A stretch of 64,000 bases of DNA from Medakamo hakoo (Eukaryota > Chlorophyta > Trebouxiophyceae > Coccomyxaceae), in contig CP089464.1 in the NCBI GenBank assembly GCA_026636295.1, positions 1-64,000 on the forward strand. Direction: 5' to 3'. Positions 22,931-34,244 of the stretch are shown here, one piece after another (positions within the stretch are counted from its first letter, which is position 1; each line of letters starts with the position of its first letter). A model generated the notes under the pieces. It saw only the letters and a program-made list of their open reading frames with translations, was not told the DNA's origin and ran no database searches. The position numbers were made by a program, and so were the translations under genes.

Positions 22931-24340
22931 TCAAGGGCTGGCGACCGCCGCCCGCGCCAGCGCCGCGACTGCGACGACCAGCGCCACGACCGTCGCGGGC
23001 CACGAGTGCGGCGCCGCGCCCGACGCGGTGTGCACCCGGTGGTCGCCCGGCCCCCGGAACCCGCGCGCCCGCATGGCGACGGCAATGTCGGACGCCCGCG
23101 CCTCCAAATTCGCAAACAGGCGGGAGATGAGGCGGCCGCCCAGGGCGACGCCACCGCCCGGGCCGAGCGAGGTCCAGTCGACGCCGCGCGCGGCCAGGCC
23201 GAGCGCGAGGCCGCGCGCCTCGTCAAAGACGAGGGACACGAAGCGCAGGGACAGCAGCAGGGTCAGCGCCGCCGTCCCGGCCGCGGGGTCGGGCGGGCCC
23301 AGGTCGTCGTCGGCGCCGCACGCGTCCTTCCCCCTCCTCAGGCGGCGCCACAGGCGGCCCAGGCCGGCAGGCGGCGGCGGCAGCGTGCACAGCGCGAGCG
23401 CGGCTTCCTCGGCGGGCGTCGTCGTCAGGACGAGGGACGAGCCCTGGAGCGCGACGACCGCTGTCGCGGCTGCGGACGTCGCCAGCGCCACGGACCGGCG
23501 CGTCACCGTGATGAACAGGGCGTGGAAGATGACGTAGGCGTAGGGCGGCAGCCAGGACGCGAGCGCGGCGCCGAGGCGCCCGCTGCCTGGCGCAGCCGCT
23601 GCCAGGGGCGTCAGCGGCGGCACGCCGCCCAGCCCCACCACGTCAGCGGGCGCGCCACGCGGTTGCAGCACGGGCGGCACGCCCTCGGCGCCAATGGCCG
23701 TCAGCACGAACAGGAATGCGGCGACTTTCGCCACACGCGCCAGCTGCGTCCGGGCCAGGCGCGGCGGCAGGGTAGTGGCAGTGGTCAGCGCCACCGCCGC
23801 GGCCAGGGCCGCGCGCGCCGGCGGGGGTGACCGGGCAGACAGGAGGAGTGTCGCGACGAGCAGCAGCAGTTTAGCCCGGGCGTGGACGCGGTGCAGGATC
23901 GTGACGGGCGCGGGGACGTATGAACTGGGACGACGGGGTGGTGAGGGAGAGGGAGAGGGTGGGTGGGTGGGTGGTGGTGGTGTCGAGCGACAAGAGGCTT
24001 CCGACCGACAAACACCAGGTGGCCCCGCCTCCAACCCATCCATCCCTTTTCTGCCTCACCTGTACGGCACGGTGGATGTGCCCAGAAAGGAGGACAGCAA
24101 CCGCGCGGGCAGCGGCTCCTTGGGCGGCGGGCGGGCAAAGGCCGGCAGCGACGGCTTGACGCCGTTGGCCCGCGGCGGTGGCGGTGCCGCGTCGGCGGCG
24201 GCGGCGGGACGACGCGGCAGCCTGCGCTGGCCCGCCGCCAGGGGTGGGAGGCGGATAGGGCGTGATGCTAGGCGTGAGACAGGTCGACAACTGGCCGCGC
24301 CCGGCCGGGCGGCGGCCGTGTTATTATGGAGCATCGGCAT
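22931..24340 (-). CDS. ABCI12: EcfT/CbiQ-like transmembrane subunit, ABCI12 type, plastid
   Basis: Two exons (24340-24060, 23924-22931), about 424 aa. The N-terminal ~90 aa are Ala/Arg/Pro-rich and look like a plastid transit peptide; starts at 24340 or 24334 are equally possible. The mature part has VHARAKLLLLVATLLL and about five TMs. Two EcfT coupling motifs are visible, AARG (in LGLAARGVD) and RARG (in AMRARGFRG), where the T subunit contacts the ATPases in bacterial ECF transporters. Plant ABCI12 is the plastid homologue. The transported substrate is unknown. It may pair with separate ABCI10/ABCI11-type ATPases encoded elsewhere (inference). Confidence 0.82.
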
Positions 24341-24503
24341 TGGTCGCCGTGAACGCCGAGCGATTTCGGCGCTGTGCACGCCTGGACCCGCCTCCTCTCC
24401 CCAGTCCCGGCGCGCGCGCGCCTGCCCGCCCGGGTGCGACACTCAAAAAACAAGAAACAACTCGCCCTCTGCCCTCTTCACACAGCCGCCCCCCGCCCCA
24501 CAT

Positions 24504-26206
24504 TCACTCCCGCAGCACAATGACTTTGACCCCACTCCCCGGCGGCCGCTCCTCCAGCCGGGCCACCCGCTTGACCGCGGCCATAAACTCTTTTTTCCAG
24601 TCCGGCCCGCCCGCCGCCAGGCGGGCTTTGAACAGGGCCGTGAAGGCTGACGACGGCATGGGTCCCTTCTCGCGTAGAGCCGCTGCCACTTCTGCGTCGG
24701 TGGGCGGGCCCTGCCCGCCGGGCGCCGGTGCGGCGGCCTTGGCTTTCTTGGCCTCGCCGCCGGGCGTCGTCGCCTTGCGCTTGGTGCCTCCAGCGCCGCC
24801 GGCGCCGCCGCCGCCGCTGGACGACGGCGGGCTGACGGTGCGGGACGGCGGGCGGGGAGGAGCCTGGTCAGGCGGCGGCCCCGCCGGCCCGGACGCCAGG
24901 CGGGCCATGACGCCGGGCTTGTACGCTGCGGCCATCACGTCCAGGTCTTCGTCGTCGTCGTCGTCGCCGTCCCCGCCGCCGCCGTCGTCGTCGGTCGACC
25001 CGGCGGGGCTGGCGGACCGGCCGCCCGACCGCGCGGACGGGCCGGCCGACGGCGGGCGGGCAGCGGCCGCGCGCGCGGCGCGGGACGGCGGCCGGCCGCC
25101 CTCGTCGTCGCTGTCCGTCTCCTCCAGCCCGGTCGAGGCGAGGATGCGTTTCAGCTCGGCGCCCGCGCCCGTCAGGCGCGGCCGCCCGAACTCGTCGTCG
25201 CCGTCGTCGTCGTCTTCTGAGGGGGACAGCGGCGAGCCCGGGCTGGCACGGCCACCGGGGCGGCGGCGCCGGCCGCCCAGCCCGCCCAGCCCGCCCAGCG
25301 CGCCTCCGCCGTCGCCGCCGCCGCCGCCGTCGTCCTCGTCCCCCATGTCCAGGTCGTCGTCGGCCGCGTCGCCTTCGTGCTCCCAGTCCTCCGCACCCGC
25401 CGGGCGATCGGCCGCGACAGCTCCGACCGCAGCTGCGGTGGTGGGTGGGGCGGGCCGGGACGCAGGCCGGGAGCCGCCGGCACGGCCGGCCGTGCGCCGG
25501 CCCGGGCGGTCGTCGTCGTCACCGTCGTCGCCGGCATCCTCGTCCTCGCCGCCGCCGCCGCCCTCGTCCGGGCCCGCCCTCCCCGCCCGGCGGTCGTCCT
25601 CGACCGCCCGCCCCACCATGGCAGCCAAGCGGGAGTGGGGCAGGGGTTGCAGCCCGCGCGCCCGGCGTTCCATGGCTTCCTCCGCCTCCTCTAGCGAGGG
25701 GATGGCGTGGCGGCGCCGCGGGCGGAACGTGTGCCACGCGTCGACCGGCCAGGCCGTGAAGCCGCCCGCGCCGTCCCGGAGCAGCACAAAGTAGCCCGCA
25801 CTGCCGCCTCCGGGAATGCCTTCGGGCGCGGACACGTGCGTGGTGCGGCCCGGGCCGTCGCCCAGGGCCCAGGCGGTGGCCGGGTCGCCGAGCGGCGGGG
25901 GTGGCGGGTGAGGCGCGTCTCCCGTGGGCGGCACGGCCGCCGGGTCGGCCGCCACCGTGAGCCGCCAGAAACCGGCGCGCTTGCCTCTGAAATCGGGTTC
26001 ACCCAGCGGGAAGCGGCCGACGACCAGGGACCGGCCGGCCATGTCCGGGCCCGGGCCGCGGATGGGAAAGTCCTGCAAGGGTGGGTGGGTGGTGGTGGGA
26101 GCGGGTGGTGGTGACGGCCATCGGGCAGAGAGTTGTTGGGCGCGATGATCGAGCGGGCGCCGCGGACGGCACGCCGCTCTTCCAAGCTGCGCACCTGGTC
26201 GGCCAT
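24504..26206 (-). CDS. TFIIFA: Transcription initiation factor TFIIF, alpha subunit (RAP74)
   Basis: Two exons (26206-26195, 26072-24504) give 526 aa. It is a subunit of the Pol II preinitiation complex. The N-terminal dimerisation domain includes LVVGRFPLGEPDF, YFVLLRDGAGGFTAWPVDAW and LEEAEEAME, matching plant TFIIF-alpha (VGRF, W.NF, LTLEEAEE). The middle is highly charged, Asp/Arg-rich and disordered. The C-terminal winged helix runs from TDAEVAAALREKGPM to KVIVLRE. The four-codon first exon (MADQ) was chosen because its GTGCGC donor alone keeps frame with the TTGCAG acceptor. FCP1, encoded about 7 kb away, is known to bind RAP74; this linkage may be chance. It is head-to-head with the thioesterase gene (150 bp). 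Confidence 0.8.
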
Positions 26207-26356
26207 GGGCGTGACGCACTCGGCCGTGGGGCGGGTGGACGGAGGGGACGCCTGCCCCAGCCCGTGCGCACGCGGCGTGTTTATGAGCCGAGCAAACAAA
26301 ACAGTGGCGAGCGAACGACCGGGCCGCGCTCTGCTTCATTGAACACAAAAAACGCG

Positions 26357-27313
26357 ATGAAGGAGGCCTCACGCCTCGCGGCCGTCGGCTGGGTGCAAGC
26401 CCTGCTGGCACGCGAGAGCGTCCAGACTCTCACCGGCCTGGGCTGGGACCTGCCGGAAGACCACCTGGTGAGAGGTGTGGAGGAGGAGGGGGCGCATGCG
26501 TGGTGCTCTCGCAGGCGACGCGCGCGCTCAACCCGCCCCGTCGTGTGTGTGCCCAGTGCCCGCGCGAGGACGCCGTCTCACGCACACGCACTCACTCAAC
26601 CCACCCACCCACCCCACGCGCACACTCACGCACGCACGCAACACCACCAGCTCACCGGCCTGCTGCGCGCCGGCCTGCTCACCGACCTCATCTGCGCGCA
26701 CGACACGGCCACGTCCACTTTCTACACGCTCACCACGCTCGGCTCGGACGTGTGCGGCCACCGCGGCATCGCGCACGGCGGGCTGTCTGCGGCGTTGTTG
26801 GATGAAACGTTGGGTGGCGCTGTCTACATGTTCAAAGCCGCCGTCCGGAAGGGCGGCGGCGGCAGCAGCAGCAGGCCAGGCAGCGCTGCTGGCTCCGGGT
26901 CGCCGCCGCCGCCGCCCGTCCCTGGCGCGACGCCGCAGTGGGCGACCGTGCCCGCGTTCACGGCCGCCTTGGACGTCGCGTACAAGGCCACGCTGCCTGC
27001 CGGGTCCACCGTCGCCGTCATCGCCCGGGTGGACCGGGTGGAAGGCCGCAAAGCCTGGGTCGTGGCGCAGGTCGTGTCCCGGGTGGAGGCGCGGAGAGGG
27101 GAGGCAGGGGGAGGCGGGGAGGAGGACGACGCGCCCGCCACCACCCCGCCCACCCTGTACGCCGAGGGCCGGGCCCTGTTCGTCGTGCCGCGGGCGGCGT
27201 GGGAAGCAGCAGCTGGCAGCGCGGGAGAAGCTGCGCCCGCCCCGCCCGGCGGCGACGAGACGGAGGCGGGCGTGGAGCGGCGGGTCGTGCACGCAGGCGG
27301 GGGTGGGGTGTAG
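26357..27313 (+). CDS. Hotdog-fold acyl-CoA thioesterase
   Basis: Two phase-0 exons (26357-26467, 26651-27313) give 257 aa. Hotdog domain with the catalytic motif HGGLSAALLDE (HGG...D/E) and, downstream, the paired strands AFTAALDVAYKA and TVAVIARVDRVEGRKAWV, as in PaaI/THEM4-like thioesterases that hydrolyse acyl-CoA. A Gly/Ser/Pro insert interrupts the fold after the long helix, and a second insert follows VVSRVEARR. No clear transit peptide. The substrate cannot be told. The intron has a Pu-rich start and ends in CA-rich sequence. Confidence 0.8.
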   Translation: MKEASRLAAVGWVQALLARESVQTLTGLGWDLPEDHLVRGVEEEGAHAWCSRRRRARSTRPVVCVPSARARTPSHAHALTQPTHPPHAHTHARTQHHQLTGLLRAGLLTDLICAHDTATSTFYTLTTLGSDVCGHRGIAHGGLSAALLDETLGGAVYMFKAAVRKGGGGSSSRPGSAAGSGSPPPPPVPGATPQWATVPAFTAALDVAYKATLPAGSTVAVIARVDRVEGRKAWVVAQVVSRVEARRGEAGGGGEEDDAPATTPPTLYAEGRALFVVPRAAWEAAAGSAGEAAPAPPGGDETEAGVERRVVHAGGGGV

Positions 27314-27389
27314 GCTATTTTCGTTGTGCTCTTTCAACCCACACACGCGCGCGCACGCCTCTACAAGTGCCCTGCCGACCCCGCCGCCC

Positions 27390-29303
27390 TCACCGTCCTC
27401 CGCCCTCGGCCGTGACGGCCTCCACCCACGCGCCCACTTCGGCCCGGCTGCCGCCGGCCGCGGGCCACGCGGCCGCAGCGGCCAGCGCCCTCGCCGCGTC
27501 GGCAGGTGAAAACGCGGCCACCGCCCGCGCCGTGGCCGTCGCGGCCACGTCCGCCAGGGAGGCGACGCCCGCGTCCACGCCGCCGGGCGCGCCGGGCGTG
27601 AGCGAGGGGGGTGGCGTGGACGTCCCAGGCGGTGGCACGCCTCCATGCTTCAGCAGGCCCGCCCACCCGCCACCAAACAGGCCGGCCAGCCAGGGAGAGA
27701 CGAGGGACGCAGACGCGCCGCCGGGGCCGAATGACGCCGGGTGGGAGGAGGCGAGGGCGGCCAACCCGCGCGCTGCCGCCGCCAGCGCCGCCAGCACGCT
27801 GCCCAAGTCCGCGCCCGCCTCCGTCGCCAGCTGGGCGGCGCCGTACGTGTCTTCGGCCGCGGACGCCGCCGCAAACGCGCCGAGCGTGCGCAGCGCCCAG
27901 GCGGACGCCTGCCACCGGGCGCGGACGGCGGCAGCGGCGATGGCGGCGGCGCGCGCCGCGGGCAGGGCGGGCTTGCCCGGGCGGGCGGCCGAGCCAGACG
28001 CGGACAGCGGCGCGGCGAGCAACGCGCCCGGGCCCGGCCGCGCGTTCCAGCGCACGGCCGGGACCGCGCCCGCTGCAGCCGGTTTCGGCGCTGCGGCCGC
28101 GCCGCCACCGCCGGGCAGCGCCGGCGCCAGGGCCGCCAACAACCCGTTCACCTCTGCCAGCGCGGCTTGCACCGGCCGCGTCCACCCGGCGCCCGTGGGG
28201 TCGGCAAAGAGCGCGCGCCGCCGCGCGCCGTCCGAGCCGACGCCTTCCGCGACCGCACACACGTCCGCCGCCACCGCGTCGGCGAGCAAGGCGTCGCGTT
28301 CACACGCCGCCAACGCGTCCAACAGCGCCGCATTGGCGGCCCGTGCAGCGGGCGCGAGGGGCGGGGCGCCATTGCCGCTGGCCGTGATGGGCGGCGGCAG
28401 CGGCGGCGCCAGCGGCCCACCACCCACGCTCAGGTGGCCGTCGAATGCCAGGCGCTCCGTCCACACGACTTCCACGACCCGGCCGCCCAATTCCAGGCCG
28501 TACGCAATGACTAAGCAGCCGAGCAGGGCGGCTGGCGTGGCGCCAGCGGGCGGGCGAGCGTCGCCGTCACCGCCGCCGCTGGCGGCGCTGCTAAACACGC
28601 CTGCCACGGCCGCGGCCACCATCCCAGCCAGGGCCACGCCCGCCGATGGCAGGACCGCGTCCAACGCCGCCCGCTTCACCCTGAACGCGCGGCGGCGTTG
28701 CAGGACCGGGTAGCACAGCAAGTCAGACCCGCGGGCCAGGGCGGCGGCCGCGTAGGTCAGGCCGACGGCCGCGCCCGCGCCCGGCGCCCACGCCGGCGCG
28801 GGCGCGGCCGACCGCAGGCGGCAGTATAGCGGCACGCCCGCCCAGCCGGCGAAGAAGCAGGCGAGGGCGAGGAGGCCGGACGATTGCAGGGTCGCCGGTG
28901 CAGACAGGCGGGTGGCCAGCCCCCAGGCGGCGGCGGCTGGCGGGCGGACCAAGGCAGGCAACCGGGCCAGGCTGGGCGGCGGCGGGCGCGCGCCGCCCCG
29001 CCGCTTTGCCGCGCGCACGGCGGGGCCCAACGCCGCCGCGTGCGCCAGCACTGGCAGACCGATGACGACGCCCACAAGCACGACCGCCAGGATCCACGTC
29101 CCCGGGTGCAAGGCCGTGCCCAAGCCGGCGGCCCAGGCGGGCGGCAGGAGCGAGGCCGGGCTCGTCGCGGCCGCCGCAGCGAGAGCGAGCGTGTACGCCA
29201 CGCCTCCATACAGCACCGCGCCCGCCAGGCGGAGGCGGTGGGCGTCCCTCCACGCGGCAAGGGTGGCGTCGCCGCCGCCGGGCGTGAGTGGAGGCGGCGG
29301 CAT
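27390..29303 (-). CDS. NDC1: NDC1-like transmembrane nucleoporin
   Basis: Single exon, 637 aa. Six hydrophobic segments lie in the N-terminal ~285 aa (approximately residues 20-45, 60-85, 115-135, 145-165, 195-215, 235-260), then ERLAFDGHL and a soluble C-terminal half. This matches the NDC1/Nup layout of six TMs and a cytosolic domain that anchors the nuclear pore. The segment CAVAEGVGSDGARRRALFA resembles the NDC1 region where blocks of small residues precede R..if. Overall similarity is weak and rests on architecture, so another multi-pass membrane protein is possible. The leader just before ATG is CGAAAAAAAAAA plus a few bases. It is divergent from the coiled-coil gene. Confidence 0.6.
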   Translation of the reverse strand: MPPPPLTPGGGDATLAAWRDAHRLRLAGAVLYGGVAYTLALAAAAATSPASLLPPAWAAGLGTALHPGTWILAVVLVGVVIGLPVLAHAAALGPAVRAAKRRGGARPPPPSLARLPALVRPPAAAAWGLATRLSAPATLQSSGLLALACFFAGWAGVPLYCRLRSAAPAPAWAPGAGAAVGLTYAAAALARGSDLLCYPVLQRRRAFRVKRAALDAVLPSAGVALAGMVAAAVAGVFSSAASGGGDGDARPPAGATPAALLGCLVIAYGLELGGRVVEVVWTERLAFDGHLSVGGGPLAPPLPPPITASGNGAPPLAPAARAANAALLDALAACERDALLADAVAADVCAVAEGVGSDGARRRALFADPTGAGWTRPVQAALAEVNGLLAALAPALPGGGGAAAAPKPAAAGAVPAVRWNARPGPGALLAAPLSASGSAARPGKPALPAARAAAIAAAAVRARWQASAWALRTLGAFAAASAAEDTYGAAQLATEAGADLGSVLAALAAAARGLAALASSHPASFGPGGASASLVSPWLAGLFGGGWAGLLKHGGVPPPGTSTPPPSLTPGAPGGVDAGVASLADVAATATARAVAAFSPADAARALAAAAAWPAAGGSRAEVGAWVEAVTAEGGGR

Positions 29304-29595
29304 GGTTTTTTTTTTTCGTTTGGTGTTGTTTTGATGGCGCGGGTGCCATTCGTTCGACGGCGCCCAGCCCGGTGCAGACAAACAACAAGGAGGCGCTCCT
29401 TCTTCGCGGGCCCTGAGAGCTGCTGCGGCACACGGACGCCACCGACCCGCGTTCCCGGCACCCTGTCCGCACTGCTGAGGACGCGTCGTTGTCCAGCCCA
29501 CTGCATCGAATTCGCGACAGGCCTCGGCCCCACGCCCCGCCAATTGACTGGAAAAGAAAAACAGCGAGCGCGCTCGTCGTTTCTCTCAAACACTC

Positions 29596-30942
29596 ATGCT
29601 CCCACAAGCCGGGTACGGCGCCTACGGCGCGTACGGCGGCTTCAAGGACGACCCGCGCGGCATGAAGTGCGTCTGGTTTTTGTGAGGGAGGGGGAATTGG
29701 AGGCCGCGGCGGCGGTCGCGTGCGCCCGTGTGTGTGTGTTTCCGAGCCGCACACAGCCATTGCGGCGGGCGCTCGCCTCCCCTGTCTCCTCCTGCCCAGG
29801 CGCCCAACAACGACCCCACACACACACTCACACCGCACCGCCCGTTCCTCGACACGCCACCGGACAGGAAGCGCAACCCGCTGGCCCGCCTCCTCTCCCG
29901 CCACGGCGGCATGCTCGCCCTGCTCCTCATGGCCGCCCTGGCCGTGACGGGCGTCGCGTTCGCCGGCCAGGCCAAGACGTGCCGGGCCGCGACCGCGCGC
30001 CTGGCCTCGCTGGAAGCCGAGCACGGCGCGGTCAAGCACACGGGTGACCGGACGCGGGAGCTGGCTGAAGCCAAAGCCCGTGAAGCCGCCAGCCTGGGCG
30101 CGTCTTTGGAGGAAGCCCGCAAACTCGCGGCCGAAAAGGAGCGGCGTGTGGCCGTTCTCGAGTCGGAGCTGGCCGCCGCCAAGGCGGCGCACGGCGGCGC
30201 GGCCGCCGACGCCGCGACGGCCGCGGGGCTGCGCGCGGAACTGGATATCCAAAAGGCGCGCGTCGACACCCTGACGCGCGAGCTGGTGGACGCGAAACGG
30301 GCGCTGGAGACCAAGGAAGCGGCGTGGGCGGCCGAGCGCGCGTCGCTGGTCAGCGGCGGCGGCGGCGGCGGCGGCGCCGACCACCACGAAGACCACACCG
30401 GCTTCCTGCAGGTCGCCAAGCTGCTTGAGGAGCAGGGCGTCAAGGACCCGCGCGGACCGGCCGCCCTGGCGGCCACGCTCGCCAAGTTTTTCGAGGACCA
30501 GATGGCGGCCGTCATGGCCAAGTTCGAGGCGGGCGGGGCCGTCCCGGACACGCCGTCCCACGACATTTCCACCCAGCTCATCACCCAGCTGTCCGCGCTG
30601 GGCGTGACGTCCGAGCACGGGCTGGACCACCTGTTCACCACGGTCGACCACCTGGTCGACGCGGCGCTCACGCACTGGGCGCCCGCGCCCGACGACCACG
30701 GGTCGGCGGCGGGCGGGGACCACCACGACGGCGCCGCCGCCGCCCACCCGCACGGCGAGCCGCACCCCGCGCCCGTGCCCGGCCACGGCGACGCCGCCCA
30801 CCCGGGCCACGCCGGCGGCGCGGCTGCGCACGGCCACGACGCGGGCCACGGCCACGGAGCCGCGGGCCACGGCCACGCCGCGCACGGCCACGAGACGCCC
30901 AAGCCGCACCACAAGCCGGACGCGTCCGGGTTTGTGATGTGA
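29596..30942 (+). CDS. Single-TM coiled-coil protein with His-rich tail, unknown function
   Basis: Two exons (29596-29666, 29868-30942) give 381 aa. A short Tyr/Gly-rich N-terminus and KRNPLARLL precede one TM (about residues 35-57, GGMLALLLMAALAVTGVAFAG), making a type II topology likely. A charged coiled coil covers about 60-190 (heptad-rich ELAEAKAREAASLG, KEAAWAAERA). A poly-Gly linker, a second helical block and a C-terminal ~90 aa rich in His (HG and AH repeats such as GHGHGAAGHGHAAHGH) follow. The tail could bind metal ions; this is inference. I do not recognise a family. Confidence 0.75.
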
Positions 30943-31163
30943 TGTGATGTGACAGGGGGGGTGAAGAGTGGCGCAATGGGTGGCGTAGAAGGACGAGGGA
31001 GGGCGTGGGGGGGCGAGGGCGGGGGCTGAGGACCGGGGAAGTGCGGGGGGTGGGATGGTGTGTCGCTGCTCGCAGGTGGCTTTTTTCTGTTGCGCTTGCT
31101 TTTTCAACCCGGAAGAAAAAGGGGGGCGTGCGCGTTTTCTTTTCTCTTGCATGGCTCCCTCCC

Positions 31164-31618
31164 TCACTTGCGCCGGCGCGCCTTGGCGCCGCCGCTCCGC
31201 CCGCCGCCCCCCTTCCGCTGCTGCTGCTGCGCCCCCCTGCCGCCGTCGCCCGCCTGCAGGCGATACACCTCTTCCCCGCGCGCGGCCTGCTGGCCGATCT
31301 TGTTTTGGAGTTCGGTGTACGACACGATGACGAATGTGGTCACTGTCATAAAGGCGAGGCCGACGGTGAAGCCGCCTGGTGTGTTTGTGTTGTGTGTGTG
31401 CGTGTGGATGGGAGGGGTGGCGTCCGTCCCGGTGAGAAAGATGGGAGGGTGGTGGTGGGGTGGGGTGGGGGGCGAGGGGACCCAAACCGAAACAAACGCG
31501 CGGCTCGCGTCGTCCCACCACCCCTTCCGGCACCATTCCACACCGCCCGGTGGGGGCGTGACATGCAGGAGGTACTAGGCGGTGAACAAAACTCACCCAA
31601 CTGGCGGACCTCGTCCAT
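31164..31618 (-). CDS. 77-aa single-TM protein, unknown
   Basis: Two exons (31618-31597, 31375-31164) give 77 aa: MDEVRQL, one TM (about residues 9-27, FTVGLAFMTVTTFVIVSYT), a short helix and a very basic Gly/Arg/Lys tail ending KARRRK. The exon-1 coding part is only 22 nt. The splice is supported by GTGAGT and CACACCAG and by exact phase. The gene is too short for confident naming and looks like a small ER or organelle membrane subunit. It is divergent from PP2A B56. Confidence 0.6.
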
Positions 31619-31939
31619 GGGGAGTGTGTTTTTTGCACACACACACTCGCACACACTCCCGGCCAAACACGCCGCTCTGCCGCTCTGGTCGCGGCGCCCC
31701 CCCTCCAACCCACACACTTCCCTCTTTTTTCGCCAGCGCTCTCGGCGCGGAAGCAAAAACCGCGCGTGGGGGGACGCGCGCCGCACACACCGCTCCCCTC
31801 TCTCTCTTCACGGCGAGAGCGCGCACACGCAGCGAGCGCCGGCGCGCGCGCGCGTGTGCACGCGGCCCCCTGTCCGCCCTCGCACGCGCGCTCCAAGGAA
31901 AAGAAAAACGCATTGCGAAAAACCAAAACTGTCCGCACG

Positions 31940-33897
31940 ATGCTCCGGTCCATGCGGTCCAAGCTTGCCGCGCGCAAGTCCAAAGACTCTGGCGGCGGCA
32001 GCGGCGACGGCGGCGGCGGCCCGGCCGGCGACCGCGGCGGCGGCCCGGCAGGCGACCGCGGTGCGGGCGATGCTTCCACCCCCGGCCGCGGTGGGGCGGG
32101 CGCCTCCACGTCCGCGCCCTCGCCCGGCGGACGCCCGGCCGGCTTGCGCACGGGTGGCCTGGCCGGAGGCGGACCCCCTGCCGGCGGCGGCGCCAGCCCG
32201 CTGCCGCTCCCACCCCGTCCAGCGCCGGGCGCGCCCCCGCCGCCCGGCCCGGCCGCGTTTGCGACCGCGCTCCCCTACTTTCGCGACGTGACGGCGGCCG
32301 AGAAGCCCGCCCTGTTCGTGGCCAAGCTGCGCCAGTGCTGCTCCACGTTTGACTTCTCCGACCCGGCGTCGCACCTGCGGGAAAAGGAGGCCAAGCGCCA
32401 GGCCCTGCTCGAGTGCGTCGACTACGTCAATGGCGGGCCCGGCCGCTTCACCGAAGACGTCGCGCCCGACGTGGTGGCCATGGTCTCGGCCAACCTGTTC
32501 CGGGCGTTGCCACCCGGGCGGGCGGCCGCCGGCGGTGGGGGAGGCGACGGCGTGGACCCGGAGGAAGAAGAGCCGACGCTGGAGCCGGCATGGCCGCACC
32601 TGCAGGTGAGGAGGAGGAGGGGGCGTGGGGGGCGAGCGATGCGACTGAGGGTGGAACGGGGTGTGTGTGGAGGCGGGGGGAGGGGTGGGGGCACCCCGCG
32701 GTCTCCGCCCGCCACATGGGCGCGGGCTCTGTGGCCGGGCGCACGCGGGCGCGTGTGTTTCAGGCGCAGGCGGTGCGTGGGAAGCCGCGGTTTTCGTGCG
32801 CGCGAAAGAGAGACAAAAAAAAAAAACACGCTCGCGTTTCATCGCCGCCCACCCCCTCTCAACCACCACCACCGTCCCCACTCCACACCCCACGCCCCCC
32901 ACACACCCCTTCACCCGCCCAGATCGTGTATGAGTTCCTGCTGCGCTACATCGTCTCGCCCGACACGGACGCCAAGGCCGCCAAGAAGCACGTGGACCAG
33001 GCCTTCATCCTGCGCCTGCTGGAGCTGTTCGACTCGGAGGACCCGCGCGAGCGCGACTACCTGAAAACCATCCTGCACCGCGTCTACGGCAAGTTCATGG
33101 CGCACCGCCCCTTCATCCGGCGGGCGGTCAACCACGTCTTCTACCGCTTCATCTTTGAGACGGAGCGGCACAACGGCATCGCCGAACTGCTGGAGATTCT
33201 GGGGTCCATCATCAACGGTTTCGCGCTGCCCCTGAAGGACGAGCACAAGCTCTTCCTGCAGCGCGCCCTGATGCCGCTGCACAAGCCCAAGTGCGTGGGC
33301 ATGTACCACCAGCAGCTGGCGTACTGCGTCACCCAGTTTGTGGAGAAGGACGCGGCACTGGCGGCGCCCGTGCTGGCGGGCCTGCTGCGGTACTGGCCCG
33401 CCACCAACTCCGCCAAGGAGGTCCTGTTCCTGGGCGAGCTGGAGGAGGTGCTGGAGCTGACGCCGTCGGACGCGTTCGGCGAGGTCGCGCCCCCCCTGTT
33501 CGCCCGCATCGCGCGGTGCCTGACGTCCCCCCACTTCCAGGTGGCGGAGCGCGCGCTGTTCCTGTGGAACAACGAGTACGTCGTCTCCCTGGTCTCCGCC
33601 CACCGGCGGCCCGTGCTGGCGGCCGTGTGCGGCGCCCTGGAACGCAACGCGGCCGGCCACTGGAACGCGGCCGTCCACGGCCTGTCCGTCAACGTGCGCC
33701 GCCTGTTCCAGGAGATGGACCCGGCCCTGTACGACGAGTGCCGGGCGGCCGCGGAGCGGGAGGCGGAGGCCAAGGCGGCGGCCGCCGCGTCCCGCGCGGC
33801 GGCGTGGGCGTCCATTGAAGCCGCCGCGGCGCGGGCGGCGCGCAAAAACCCTGCTGCTGCCGCCATCCTGGCGGCCAGCACGGCGAGCCGGAGTTAG
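31940..33897 (+). CDS. PP2A regulatory subunit B' (B56)
   Basis: Two phase-0 exons (31940-32605, 32923-33897) give 546 aa. It directs the protein phosphatase 2A holoenzyme to substrates. A Gly/Pro-rich N-terminus (~110 aa) is followed by the B56 HEAT-like repeat domain with family blocks [46 protein letters not shown] and [13 protein letters not shown], all highly conserved. The C-terminus ends in an Ala/Glu-rich helix. The 317-nt intron starts in G/A-rich and ends in C-rich sequence. The gene is unremarkable apart from its linker. Confidence 0.96.
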
Positions 33898-34244
33898 AGG
33901 GCGCGCGGGCGGGTTTTTTTTTTTCGTTTGGCCGACCCGCGCGTGCGTGCTTAGAGTTGTTGAGAGGGAGGGGAGACATCGGGGGGGGGGGGATGAGAAA
34001 GAGGCGTCAGTCTGTTTTTGCTTGGCTTTTTCCCTGCAGCTGTGGAAGACGGGGGCGGTGTGGACTTTCTTTGTGGTGGTGTGTGCGCGGGGGCGGGCTG
34101 CCAGTGCAACAAGGGCGGAATGAAAGAGAGCAAGCTTCTGAACAGTCCGAGGGTGGGCGTGCGAGCGGGTCCGGTCGGTCGTGCGCAGACGTGCGTTGCT
34201 TGCCGTGCGTTGCTTCTTGTCGACCACGACGAGCCTGTGATCCG
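33898..34244. other. Intergenic region after PP2A B56
   Basis: 347 bases between two plus-strand genes. It has a T-tract followed by CGTTTGG at 33914-33932, identical to the complement of the A-tract before the NDC1-like start codon. The rest is a probable 3' flank and promoter. No gene is seen. Confidence 0.5.

Noticed and set aside
30712-30940. His-rich tail as a ZIP or cation-efflux transporter loop
   Set aside because: The protein has only one TM, so it cannot be a transporter of those families.
28723-32151. 1142-aa minus-strand ORF spanning several genes
   Set aside because: Runs antisense to the coiled-coil and PP2A genes and out of frame with NDC1; biased composition and no domain.
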